Assembly (NCBI GenBank): GCA_019022495.1
Contig: JAFEKR010000024.1
Span: 558,001 to 622,000 of the forward strand
From: Epichloe hybrida
Taxonomy: Eukaryota; Ascomycota; Sordariomycetes; Hypocreales; Clavicipitaceae
DNA: 64,000 bases
Direction: 5' to 3'
A program made the position numbers and the translations under genes. Positions 11,501 to 24,639 of the stretch are shown piece by piece; position 1 is the first letter of the stretch; every line of letters starts with the position of its first letter. Below the pieces are notes generated by a model. The model was not told where the DNA came from, did no database searches, and saw nothing but the letters and a program-made list of their open reading frames with translations.

Positions 11501-14500
11501 ACTTCTTTAATATATTAGTACTTCTTCTTCTGCTATAAAGACATCTACTATTTTCCTTTAAAGCTCTAGTAGGAGCGCCCTATTTAATATAGGTTTACCC
11601 TTATAATTAGACCTTCTTAATAGTGTATTTATAGGGTTGCTCTTCCCTAGTCTATGCTTAATTATAAAATAGAAAGGGTAAAGAAATATATACTATTATG
11701 CTTATCTTCTATTTAGCTTTTACTACCTTATAAAGGTCTATAGGTTATAATAGTCTAATAGGACCTCTATAAGTGTCTCTATGCCTTTAATATAATATTA
11801 CTAGTATTTAAATAACTTTACTATAGTAAGTAGCTCTTAATTAGCTATGCTATAGTTATATTTAGTGTCTATAAACTTCCTTAACTAAAAGGCTACTAGA
11901 TGCTAATAGCCCTTATTATCTTACTAAGATAGGATTCCTACTATTACGAAAATTAAGGTATTTATCTTAATACGCACTACCTAACTTAGGTTATAGTATT
12001 AGAGTAAAGGCACTTACTAAAAGGTATCTTTTAGCTAGTTAAACGCTAACTACTCCTTTTCTCTAAATATAAACCTCCTAGTCTGGATGCTATTTTAACT
12101 GCCCTTTATTAACACATAAAGAGGTGCTATAATTCTAGAGTATTTATAGATAAACTATTAGTAGAAGTTATAGAACCTAAGAAATAACTATATATCCTTA
12201 AAACTTGTTAGCTCCTTCTATTCTCTAATTATGTTAACCTAGTAAGTATTTATTAATATCTTATTAATAGAGAGAATAAACCCTAGGAATTTTACTAATT
12301 CCTTATAGAAAGAGCACTTAGAGAGTTTTGTATATAACTTCGCTAACCTTATGTGTTTAAGGACTTGCTTAATATATTTAGTGTGCTCCTTCTTTATCTT
12401 AGAGAAGATTAAGATATTATCTAGATATACTATATAAATAGTGTTAACTAGCCTATGTAGCGCTTTATGAATATAACTTTAGAAAGTAGCTAGGGCATTT
12501 ATTAACCTAAAAGGTATTATAAAGTACTTATAGTGCCTGTAATGTGTGTGAAAAGCTGTCTTTTATTTATTACCTTCTTTAATGCGAATTTAGTAGTACA
12601 TGTCCTTAATATTAATCTTAGAAAAGAAATAGGCCCCTTAGTATTAATTAAGGATCTCTGAAATTAGGGGGAGAGTATAGCGATTCTTCTGTGTTACCTT
12701 ATTAAGTCCTTAATAGTTAATATATAGCTATAGTGTTCTATTTTTCTTTAGTATAAATAGGATAGGTATGCCTGCTAGGCTCTTTAAGGGTCTTATCTAG
12801 CCTTTCTTTAGGTTATTATTAATGTATTCCTAGAGCTCCCTAAGTTTGCTTTAGGAGAGAGAATAGATTAGTTTATATAGGGGTGTAGCTCCTAGTATAA
12901 GATTAATTACATGGTTAGTTAACTTCTTTAATGGGAGGCTCCCTGCCTTATCTAATATAAACATGTCTTTAAATTTACGTAGTTTCTCTAGGATATCTTT
13001 AATAGTTTTATATGCTTTTGCCTTCTCTTTATCTTTAAGAGGGATAAACTTATCTTCTATTATACCTATAATAGTATATATGATTATCTTATTACGCGTT
13101 ACCTTTGTAAACTTATAGGGAGTTAGTAATAAAAAGGCTACCTTTCTCTTTTTAAACTACTATTCTTATAAGTGTAAGTAAAGATATATATGTTCTTCTA
13201 TAAGCATATGTATTCTAATTAATATAGGGCTTCCCTCTGCTCTTAGGTCCTTATTAATAGTTATATATAGTAACTTAAGGTCTTTCTCTTTGCCTTATAA
13301 ATCTTTAATTAAAATAGGTACCTTATAGACACTATATTAGGGGACTATTAGAGCCCCTACTGCCTTTAAGATAGGTATTGTGGCCTTAGCCTAATTAAGC
13401 TTATGAGTCTGTGTGAATTAGGCGCTTATAATGTTAATCTTAGCGTAACTATTAAGATCCGCTACTGTTTTAATGTCTTTATGCCTATGAATAGTAACTA
13501 GTATGTGGAATTAGTGTCCTACTAGTACCCTAGTGTCTAAGGTAAAGGTAAGGGCTTTTACTTTTGCCTCTAGGAGTTTTCCTAGCCCTCTTACTAGTCT
13601 TTCCTTAGCTTATTGTAATTATAAATAATATACTCTGTGCTACTATAATTAAAGCACTATCTTCTTCCTTATAGTCTATTATTATTTAGATAGGTAGCTA
13701 GGGTCTTTTCCTTATTCTTATCCTTATCTCTTTAGTCCTTATTTAGCTAATGCCCTTGTAGGGAGTTATGTCTTTAATGTTAAGCTGCCTTATATAGCCC
13801 TTTCTCTTCTAAATTATTTAGCTTTTGCTTGTTCTTTAATATTACCTCCTAGAATCGCTAGGCGAGTTATATAACATCTTCTTATATTAGACTAGTGATG
13901 TCTACGTGTAGGTTAATATGATCTTATAAGTTAGGAAGTAATTTTATAAAGAATATAAGAGCATAGGTTTTTTCTAGAGCGCGTTCTAGGTGTTTCTCTA
14001 GTAAATCTAAGTAAATGCTAAACTTAATAAGACTCTAGCCCTCCTTTTACTTTGTGTTTTCTAGCTGCGTAGCTATTTATATATTATGACTTATAAAGTC
14101 TTTAAGTAGCGTAAGGGTCTAGTCTTAGAACTTGTCTTAGTTATTCTTAGGATAATCCTAACTATTAGCTAGTTGTTCTTTAATGTATTAGTCTTATCTA
14201 GCCTAATAGTTTATATATATATAGTTAAGTGCGAAGAGAATCTTTTAGTTATCCTAGTAATACTTCTTCTTTGCTCCCTTAAAGGCATAGTTAAGGTTAT
14301 TAAGCTATATTTTATGCTTCTATAGGTTTATAGGGTGTTAGAGTTCTATAATATTTTAGACCTTAACTTCTTAGCTACTAAGGCTTAAGGATAAACTATC
14401 CTTTTAGCCCCTTTTTACTAGTTCTCTATAAGATTATATTAAGTTAGTAAGCTTCTTTTTTTAATCCTGTAGTTCCTTAAGTTACTTAAGCTAGGTAATT

Positions 14501-14698
14501 TACTCCCTAATTACTACCTCTTTTACTACTATAGTAGAGGGTGTGGCTTTAGATAGGGTTATAGAATGTAGTATATCCCTAGCTATAGTATTACTATTAT
14601 TTAGCTAGTCCTAAGTAATATATAGTATAGTTCTAGTGAATTAGGTTGTTCTCCCCCTTATATTACTCTTAGGTAGCTAGTGGGGGAAGCTTTAGAAT

Positions 14699-14900
14699 TA
14701 TAAGAATAAAGAGATAGCTAGGTAAGAGGTATAGGGGCGTTTATATATTAACTAAAGCTTGCTAGGTCTAAGTGTGTTATATGTGTAAGTTACTAACTTA
14801 TAGGTAGTGACTTGCTAGTGTTACGTGGACCTAGCCCTAGGGCGTGGTGCGCCCGCCTAGTGGTGCGCTGGCGCGCTAGTGTTATGAGTAGGGCCTCACA
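14699..14900 (-). repeat. 5' LTR (202 bp) of the gypsy element 8300-14900
   Basis: Same length as its partner. The outer (right) half keeps GC-rich sequence, ending GGGCCTCACA, while the inner end reads TATAAG instead of TGTGAG. Confidence 0.93.
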
Positions 14901-17345
14901 CTTATTAACCTTACCTTAAATACTAGGTAACTTAAACATGCTAACTATATACATAGATGATATTTTCTATAAGTATACCTTATTTAAAGAATAGTGGTTA
15001 TTTATTAAAGATTAATTATTACCTAGGTTGCTATAGATACTCTTAAAACTAAGTTTTAAGAAAGTATTCTTAGGTATAAAAACTATTATTATAGTTAGTT
15101 AGGTTTATGAAATTAGGGGGAAGATGTATATTAAACCTAACTAAGTAGTAAAGCTAAGGGAGTGGCTAACTCCTATAAGCTAATTTAATATCTGATTATT
15201 CTTAGGATTCATTAGCCCTTATAGGAGATAAATTAAGAATTACACTAAAATTACCTACCCCCTTAACTAACTAACTAGAGATATAGGTTAGTAATAGGGA
15301 GATTCTAAGGCTTTATCCTTTACTATATTAAGGGATAAGGCTACTACTATTCTTAGTATGTATAAGTATATATTTAACTTACTTACTTAGATATACTCTA
15401 ATACTAGTGGATTTAGAGAAGGGTATGTAGTACTATAAGTCTAGGATAAAGTACCTTATCTTATTTTATATAACTTATTTCTATTTACTAAGACTTAGAG
15501 GAATTATAGGACTTATAAATAGGAACTATACATTATTATTAAGTTTTATTATAAGTATAAGTATTTCTTTAAGTTAAAGCTAAAGTTAACTATTTTCACT
15601 AACTATAAGCTACTTATTACTTTTATAACTACTACTAGATATAAGGGTATTTATGCTAGATAGGTTATAGAGTTAAGGTTACTAAATATAGAAATCTACT
15701 TTATTTCTAGGAAGCGAAATGCTATAGTAGATAGGCTATCTTATACTATCTTTCTATCTAATAATTATGTAAATAACCTAATAGAATTTGGATTATAGGA
15801 TATAAGCTAAAATTAGTAGATTTAGAAAGATAGAGTTAGTAAGTATAAGGAGATATTAAAGTCCTTAAAGATTACTAAGGATAAGAAAAGGCTTAAAGCC
15901 TATAAGGAGGTAAGCTAAAGCGTAAGGTAGCTAGAAGTCTTACTAGGGGCTAAAGTCTTATAGAGAAAGTATTTAAATAAACCTTAGTATACTAAAATAA
16001 TAATGTTCTTAACTATAGGGTAGTGTGGAGAAGGGAGTTATAACTATTATATAATTTAGTAAATAATAGTAAAAGTGTAGTAATATAAGCTAGAGGATAG
16101 GATTCTCTAGTATAAAGGGTAGTATAGTTATTAGTATTACCTAGTGTAAGAAAAGGTAATTACTACACTTTGAGGTGCTTATAATATATTAGGATACTTT
16201 AGGGTGGAGTTAACTTAATAAAGACTAACTTAGACTATGTTTTGGCCTAGAATAGGGACTAATATTATGAAGTATATCCTAGGGTGTTTACCCTATGCTT
16301 AATACACTACTTAAAAAAGAAAGGCACTAAATTAACTTATACTAGTGAATAAACCTTTCTAAGTAATAGGGATAGACTATATTAGACCTTTCCTAGAGTT
16401 AGAATAAAAGTTTAAGCATATATTAGTTATAGTAAACTATTTCTCTTAGTTTATATAGTTATTCCCTTATTATTTAATAGGTGCTATAGAGGTTATAAAC
16501 TATTTAAGAGCATGGATAATAGGGTTATTACTTGCTTTAGAGGGGTTTTATACTAATCTAGGACTAGTATTTAGGTTAGTAAAACTATTAAGATTTCTAA
16601 AGGAGAAGGGAGTAAACCTAATTAATACCCTAAGGTAGTCTTATAAAAGTATTAGGCTAGTGGAAGTTATAAATTAGGTCCTATAAAGCATGCTAAATAA
16701 GATAACTACTAATAAGAGAACCTAGGATCTCTAACTTCTAAAGGTATTAGAGGTATTGAATTATTAATATGTTAATTTAATAGGTTATTCCCCTGCGGAG
16801 GTTTTGTATGGATTAACCTAATATACAAAATAAGATCTAATAACCCTCTTAACTTTATTAATAATACCTGGATAGTCTGCTGAATTTTAGGAGCGTTTAA
16901 ACTAGCTATTAGAGGATTTAGTTTAGGGAGATGTGGTAGTGTATTAGATAGGTAGTGTTAAAGAATGCTGTGAGATAGTGTTAATGGATAGAGAGGCTAA
17001 GGCTGCTGCCTGAAAGGCCTATTATAAGTAATAAAGAGTGAAGCCTTTTAAACCTAGTAAGATAGTAATAGTAGCCTATGAAGGTAAACCTTTAAAGTTA
17101 TAGCTATATTAGCAAGGACTGTTTTAAATTAATAGTTAGGTTAGGCAAGCCTTATACTAGCTTGTTAATTTAGATAGATCCTATGTAAGGGGAGATCCTG
17201 GGTTAGGTTTCTATAAGGATATATTAAAAGCCTTTATTCCCTAGACTAGCTACTTAAAGATATTATAGGAATAACTATTAATAGGGAGGATGAAATTACG
17301 ATAATAAGAATGATAAGGGAGTTTAAGGGGGTGATGTAGTATTAT

Positions 17346-19014
17346 TAGTGAAGTTAGAATTATAGTGTTAAAAAAAAAAAAAAGAAAGAGGAGGTAAGAA
17401 AGGGGAACTAGGAGATCTAATAGGTATTAGGTGTTAATAGGTAGGAGAAAGTGAATTAAGGGTGAATTTCAGCTAGCTGATGAGTTAGATTGCTATATCC
17501 GCCTTATTCTCTCTGATTTTACTATCCCTTACCTCTTCTCCTTTATTTTGCTTAATTACTTTGATTTATACTACTGATTAGAGAAGTTAGGAATAGTAGT
17601 TAATCCCTAAAAGAAAAATATATATCTTTACCTAGAATTTATTACACTATTTATCTAACTATTAGAGATTACTAACTACCTAAGTTTTTTATACCTTTTT
17701 ACTAGGCTCTCTAAGCTAAGTTTCCCCTTACCTATAGTAATTATAGAAGTTATAAACCTTGCTAAGCTATTAGTAAAATAGCTAGAGTTTATAAAGTAGG
17801 AAGTGGTAATACTAGCTAGGAAGAATACTAATCCTAAGGAAGTAGTAATAAGGAGGTAGCCTAAGTTTAAGGATTTAGGGTTTAAGGGGGATTTCTCTTA
17901 CTTACTTACTAACTATCTTTATTAGAGGAGTAGGATGTAAGCGTGGATTAATCCTAGTATTAGGGGAGTATTGCTAGGATTAAAAGAGAACCTTTTAATA
18001 ATTAAATATAAGGGCGAAGTTCTAGTAGAGATAATGAATGATATAGATAGGGATAACTTATTTTTCACTATAAGTCTTTAGCTAGGAAAATAGTGTTATT
18101 TGACGCTAATTAACTAGTCCCTAGGTTTGTATAACCTTACTATAATGTTAATAGTGTAGAGTCCTAGTATAGGGAGTTTGCTACTAGTAAAAACTATTAG
18201 AGAAGGGAAAGAAGTAGTAGTTAAAGGGCTAAAATAAGTCTTTATTGGCTATTACACTGATAGCTTATATCCTATAGTAGTCTAGATCTCTAACTAAAAT
18301 CGGAAAGAAAAATTTGATGTAACTAATGATTTTTTAGTAGGGACTTACTATAACCTAGTTATAGGTTAATGTGTTTCCCCTAGCCTTATTATCCTATACT
18401 AAGATATGCTTATTAGCGGAAATATAAGAGCTATTAAGGGTCTAGTGTAATTTATAGCAGGCTAACTCTTAAAGGCTTAAATAACTAAAGAGTTAAAAAA
18501 GTTAGGGTTTAGGTGGAAGTCCCTAATAGAGAAGGGGACCTTAACTTTTAAAGCTTTATTAGATTAGTGTAAGCAGATTTGTAAATAGTTAACTATAGGA
18601 AGAATAATCATACTACTATACGCTTATAGAAACAAGACTATTGATAGACTAGCTAGCTTATTAAGGGAAAATCCTAGAGTGCTTGAGGATATTACTTAGA
18701 TGTAATAGCTAGCCCCTTGCTATGATAAGGCCCTAGGATTTTTTTCTGAGTGTATTTCCCCTTATAGCTATGATTGAATTTCTAGACTTTATCTTAAAGA
18801 TAATAGCGGAATTTATAGAAGTATACCCTTATAATATGTTTTATACTATAGGGTTACTTATGTTCTTTATTATCTAGAATAACCTGATTAATTTACCTAC
18901 TAGAGGGACTAAGGTGTTTCCTAAGATACCTAGGAGACTAGATAGGAAGGTAATCCTAGATATGAACCTAGTTAGAGTTAAAGAGTTTTGTGTTTATTTT
19001 TAATACTAGTTAAG
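17346..19014 (+). other. Unidentified RIP-degraded coding remnant, left part
   Basis: It starts with an A-rich run (about 17,370-17,390), then about 200 bp of mixed sequence. From about 17,800 one plus-strand frame reads as protein-like sequence broken by TAG/TAA stops to about 18,960. I do not recognise the protein. The segment ends at the target duplication of the gypsy insertion at 19015 and should continue at 26834. It may belong to another transposon or to a degraded gene; the sequence does not decide. Confidence 0.4.
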
Positions 19015-19281
19015 TGTCAGGAGCACGGAGGCCAGGGAGTCGCGGACAGGACGGTCATATAACGGAGCCCTCGGGTAAGCCTTAGCCTGCGCGGATAACT
19101 AAGTAGCCGCTAGATAGCTATATGCGCGTAGTAGGGTATTTAGATAAGGACTACCTATAAGAGATATAGAAGGTTAGAGTTTAAGACCTTTATACACCTA
19201 CCCCTAAGTAGTAGCTCTCTAGCTATAACTAAGAACCTTAGCCTTTACTTTATTTATATCTCCCTAAGTATAGTTATAATA
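19015..19281 (+). repeat. 5' LTR (267 bp) of the chromovirus element
   Basis: Begins TGTCAGGAGCACGGAGGCC. The first 90 bp or so is GC-rich, and the inner end is RIP-converted: its terminal bases read TTATAATA where the 3' LTR has TCGTGACA. Confidence 0.95.
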
Positions 19282-22200
19282 AGTTAAACTCTTAAACCCT
19301 TTAGGGAAAATAGACTATTAGCTAGATTTAAATATAAAGGAGCTATAGAATATTTACCTAAAACACACCTACACTACCTAGTAAGGGAGCCCTAACTCTG
19401 TAGCGCCTAGGTAGTAACTAGAATACCCTAACTATAGAATATAAGAGAGTATAGTAAATGCTACCTAACTAATATAGTAACGCTAAATCTAGTAATAATA
19501 ATAATCTAGATAAGCTATAGAGGTAACATAAGGTTACATAAGCTAAGCTATAAAATACCTGTATAAGAAAGGAGATCTTAGATATAGAAGCATAGCTTAA
19601 GGAAATAGAAGTGAACCTGTAATTAACTAGTTTAGGTAAAGGACCTATAATTACCTCTTAGATAAATACATAGAGAATTCCCCTATTCCTAGATTTCCTG
19701 CCTAACACTAAGTTCGCAGTAAATACATACTTATAAAGCTTTATTAAGATATAGTATAAGGTGCCTGCGTATAAAGGTAACACTTATAAGAATCTATAGG
19801 TATACCTAGTAGATTTAAATATGCTATTTAAGCTAGACCTAAGAACCTTTTAGAATAATAAAATAAAGGTAATATATACTAGTAGTTACTTAGCTAATAA
19901 TATAAAGCAATAGTAAATACGTTATATAATAGTGAATAGGTTAGTTAACTACTTAGCTTACACCTAGGACGGATTTATATCCTAGCTAAACACTAGAGTA
20001 ATAGATAAAGATGTATAGTGCTTAGAAGCTACTAGGATACTACTAAATCTTAGGTAGAAGAGTAATTAGTCTTTTTAATCTTTCCTAAGACTTTAGATAA
20101 AGGTAGAAGTGGAATTACCTAACTAAATCCCTATATGCTTAAGAATAGTGATTTTTCTAAATAGCTTAAATAATACTATAAGAAAGCATATAGTTAGCTA
20201 AGAGTTCCTAATATCTTAGAGTTACCTATAGGATTAAGGGAAAAAGGCTAAAGTTATAATAATATTTATATTAAGTAATTATAATAGAAACCATAATAAG
20301 AAGGGTAGGAGTAATAAGAGATAATGCTCTAGCTCCCTTATAGATAACTTATAGTAAAGCTTATAGTAACCTAGCATAGGCTGGAGACTATTTAAGTGCT
20401 ATAAATATAGTAGCCTTAGATATAGTTTAAATAGATATAATATAGTAAACTACTTAATTTATAAAAGTAATAAGCATATTACTAAGAAGCATAAGGATAG
20501 TAGTAATAAAACCTTAGACCTAAATAAGATTCTAATTAGTTTAGCTTAGGCCTAGGATAATAGTCTTACTATAGAAAAACCTATAGATAAGAGAATAAGA
20601 ATACAGGTATCCTTATAGTAAGATAACTACTAGTTAGTAGTGCTAGCGCTGTTTAATATAGGCGCGGAATATTTAATAATCCACCCTAAATTATTATTAA
20701 AATAGGATTAGAAGAATATAGAAAAAACAAAGATAATACTAGAAAGCGTAAGCAAGGATAAGATCCTACACTAGGGAATCCTATGTAAACTAGTTAAGGT
20801 AAAAGATAGTATAGGCTATATAAAGGTTTACTAAGTTAGCTACTATGTTACTAATATAGGAGAGGGAATACTCCTAGGGATAGACTAGACCCTAGAATAT
20901 AAACCTATAGTAATAGACTAGAAGCAGGGTTTCTAGAGGTTTCTAATAACCTAGGATTATATTACTTTTACCATAAGTAAGCAATAACTTCGTAAGGTAG
21001 CAAAGCAGTCTTCTATTACGCTATTACTAGCGTTACTAAAGATTAAGGTAGTTAACCTAGAGGTAATAGAAGAAAATACTAATAAAAATTTACTAATAGG
21101 TAATGTAATAAGCAATAACCTAAGTTATAGCGTAGTTATAGTAATAGTAGTAGAACATACCTATGTATTAAAGAAGAAAAAACTAAGAAGCGTAATAGCG
21201 CTCTAGGTAGTGTTTCGTAAAGAATTAGCAGCGCCTATATAAGAGATAGATAGTAATACACCCCTATAGCAGATTCTAGAAGAGTACGTGAAATTTATAA
21301 ACATATTTTCAAAGGAGCTAGCTAGTAAGCTCCTGGAATTAGGTAGTTACACTTATATAATTAAATTAGAAGAGGGAAAATAACTACCCTAGGGACCTAT
21401 ATATAACCTAGCTAAAAAAGAGCTAGAAGTGCTTAGGAAGTACCTAGTAAGTGTATAGGAGAAAGGGTAGATTAGAAGATTAATAAGCCTAGTAAAAGCC
21501 CTAATTTTATTTATTCTAAAAAAATCAGGGAAATTAAGGCTTTATGTGAATTATAGGGGCCTTAATAAGATTACTATTAAAAATAAGGCCCCTTTACTAC
21601 TAATCTCTAAAATCCTTAATTGATTAGTAGGTGTAAAGATTTTTATATTACTAAATCTTTAAGAGGTATACCACTAGCTACGTATCTATAAGGGTAATGA
21701 GTGGAAGACAGTATTCTATTACCGCTATAGGCACTTTGAATATCTTGTAATGCCATTTGGGTTAGTGAATGCGCTAGCCACTTTTTAGGAATATATTAAT
21801 AATACTCTTAAGGGGCTTGTAGATAAATTCTATATTATTTACCTTAATGACACCCTAATATATAGTAGCGACCCTATAAGACACACAGAGTATATTAAAA
21901 GAGTGCTAGGGTGACTTTAGGACGCTAACCTTTATATTAACCTTAAAAAGTGCTAATTTTCAGTTATAAAGGCAAAGTTCCTAGGTTTTATTATATCTAA
22001 GAAGGGCATTAAGATAGAACCATTACGGGTTAAAGCTATTATAACCTAGCTAATACCTAGTAGTGTATTTAATATTTAATTATTCCTTAGGTTTATAGGG
22101 TTTTACTAATGCTTTATAAAATAGTATAGTAAGGTAGTAGTCCTGCTAATAAACTATCTAAAGGGTGTTTAATTAGTAGAGTTTAAGCTAGAGCCTAGTA

Positions 22201-24639
22201 AACTTATAGTATTTAGAGAACTCTAAAAGAAGTTCTAGGAGGCACTAATCTTAGTGCACTTTGACTTACTTTATCTACTAAGAGTAGAGACAGACGCATC
22301 TAGTTATATAATTAAAGCTATACTTATAATATTAGTGCTAGGTAGCTAGCACCTAGTAGCATATTTTTTAAGGAAGTTAACTAATATTAAACTTCGTTAC
22401 TTAACCCTAGACGCTAAGTTATTAGTAATCTAAGAGGCGTTTTAAGCCTAGAGATATTACCTTATATATTTAACTTATTAGATTATAGTTATTATAGACT
22501 ATCTAAATTATAAGTACCTAGCCATAAAGCTAAAGCTATCTAGCAGGCAGGTAATAGCATTAGATAAGCTCTGTCCGTTTAATTTTAGGATTAAATATTA
22601 TATAAGTAAGCTAAACCCTGCTAATACCCTATTAAGAAAAGCAGATTATATTAGTAAGGAGCGTAGGGCAAAGGCTATGTCCTCGTAGCTACCTAACTTC
22701 TTAGCTAAGTTTTTAAATGCTAAGTAGTAAGGGCGCTATGTATGCGATAGTATAGTTACGGGCCCTAAGGTTATATTACTTAGCATAGTTAATAGTTTAT
22801 TATAAGAACACTATAAGGGCTATTTAAGCCTCTAGGGTTTTAAGAAGATATAACTTCATTATATTATTAAGAAACCTAATAGTCTTATAAAGCCTGTAAG
22901 TAGTATGCTAACTAGGTTTGCTTATTATAAGTAGTAAGGTTATGCCTTATCTATGTTTTCTAATGTTTTTATAAGTCTAGCGAGCCTATAGGTTAGGAGT
23001 CTAGCTAGGTTAGTAGTTAGCAAGTAGCGTGGGCGCCCCCTTAAAACGCTACTTAGCTATAATTTATCTATAAGTCTAAAAGCACACTATAAGCTAGCTA
23101 CTTATAGTAGTGTTATAGTAAGAATATAAGTGGTCTAGCAAACCTCTTCTAAGTTTGCACGTAACGCATGTCTTATATACGTAGAATTAGAGACTCTAAT
23201 TTAAGTTATATTATTTTAAGTATAGTAAGGTAATAACTTTACTATAGGTTATAGGAAGCTACTTAAGAGTAGTAACCTTAAAGCGTTATAGATATAGTCT
23301 GTTAGGCCCTCTAAGCTATTGATATTTTAAAATAGAATTTTTGTTCTAGTAGGTATAAGAAAGGAAATTTTACTACTTACCTATAATAACCTAGTAGTAG
23401 GCTATTAGGGAGTTAGTAAGACCCTCTATTAGATTATAAGTTAGTATTACTAGCTAATAATAAAGAAAGACACTAAGTTATATATACGAACTTACGTAAG
23501 CTATTAGACTTCGAAGCTAAGGCATTATAAACCTTATAGTAAGCTAGCTATGCTGCTAGTGCTTAATTAGCCTTTTTAAGAATTATTAATAGATTTTATC
23601 ACAGGGCTACTACTTATAAAAGACGCAAATCAGACCTATAATGCGATCTTAGTTATTATGGACTATTTCACAAAATATAGTATCTATATCCCTGTTTTAA
23701 CACAGATAACTAGTAATAGGTTAGCTACTATATTCCTAGAGTACGTTTTTAGGGATTATAGCGCCCTAGAAGGCATTATTATAGACTATAGTTTGACTTT
23801 CACTAGCGGGTTTTAGATAACCTTTTACTATCTTATTATAACTAAGTAGTAACTAAGCATTGCGTTTTACTTGTAAATAGATAGTTAGATAGAATATTTA
23901 AACCAAGTTTTAGAGTATTATTTAAGAGCCTTTGCTTGCTTTAATTAGACTAATTAGGCTAATAATCTTTTAATAGTATAGTTTATATATAATATAAGCG
24001 TCTATTTAACTTATAACTACACCCTAGCTAAGGCGCTATAAGGCTATAACCCTAGGGGACTATAGTAAGCGGTTACAGATATCCCTATAGTAAACAACTA
24101 GGTAAAGACTTATGCTACTACGCTAAGAGATAGATATGTAGTAATTAAGCAGCTTCTAAGTAACTTATAGGCCTAGTATATAAAACACTATAATAAGAAG
24201 CGGACCCTAATAAAGTTTAGAGTAGGTAACTATATTTTATTATTTATAAAGAATATTAACTTATAGTAACCTAGTAGGAAGCTAAGTGCGAAGTACCTAG
24301 GCCCTTATAAAATTAAAAAGGTAATTAGGACTTATAGTTTAGCGTACTAACTAAAGCTACTACCTAGTATATAACTATATAATATTTTTAATATTACTAA
24401 TCTTAAACTATTTATAGGGGATTTAACTAATGTAAAAGATATGTCCTTGCTATGAGATAATGTTATAAATAATAAGTAGGAGTTTAAAGTTAAAAGAATT
24501 ATATTGCATTGTTATAATAGGAGACGTTAGAAATACCTAGTTAAATGGAAGGGCTATAATACTTTAGAAAATTCTTAGGTAAAGAAAAGAGATTTTATTA
24601 CAATAGATATTATTAAGGATTATAAGCAGCAACTAAGCA

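Larger units (their letters stand above)
8300..14900 (-). mobile_element. Complete Ty3/gypsy element, RIP-degraded
   Basis: The element is 6601 bp, with 202-bp LTRs at 8300-8501 and 14699-14900 and a perfect 5-bp target duplication CTTAT (8295-8299 and 14901-14905). Coding is on the minus strand. The RT catalytic block reads Y-L-D-N-I-L-I-F-S at 12430-12403, where the family has Y-L-D-D, so the second Asp is lost. A polypurine tract (AAAAGTAGGGGGG on the minus strand) abuts the 3' LTR at about 8503-8520. The order on the minus strand is gag (about 14,500-13,500), protease/RT/RNase H, then integrase toward 9000. No frame remains open. Confidence 0.9.
3289..17345 (+). mobile_element. Old plus-strand gypsy-like retrotransposon, split by two insertions
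   Basis: The pieces are 3289-4277, 6181-8299 and 14901-about 17,345, interrupted by the hAT-like element and by the gypsy element at 8300-14900. Reading through stops, the right piece encodes a reverse transcriptase block with Y-I-D-D-I-F near 14,945, then an FLGF-like motif near 15,200. An integrase-like core follows at about 16,190-17,100. The left and middle pieces should hold gag, protease and the RT start, but I can only read scattered similarity there. I found no LTR pair, so both ends are approximate; the right end is placed just before the A-rich run at about 17,370. Removing the insertions leaves about 5.5 kb, a normal size for such an element. Confidence 0.6.

Noticed and set aside
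17370..17390. Poly(A) run read as the 3' tail of a LINE
   Set aside because: The upstream frame has gypsy-type RT and an integrase-like core, which LINEs lack, and no target duplication could be matched.
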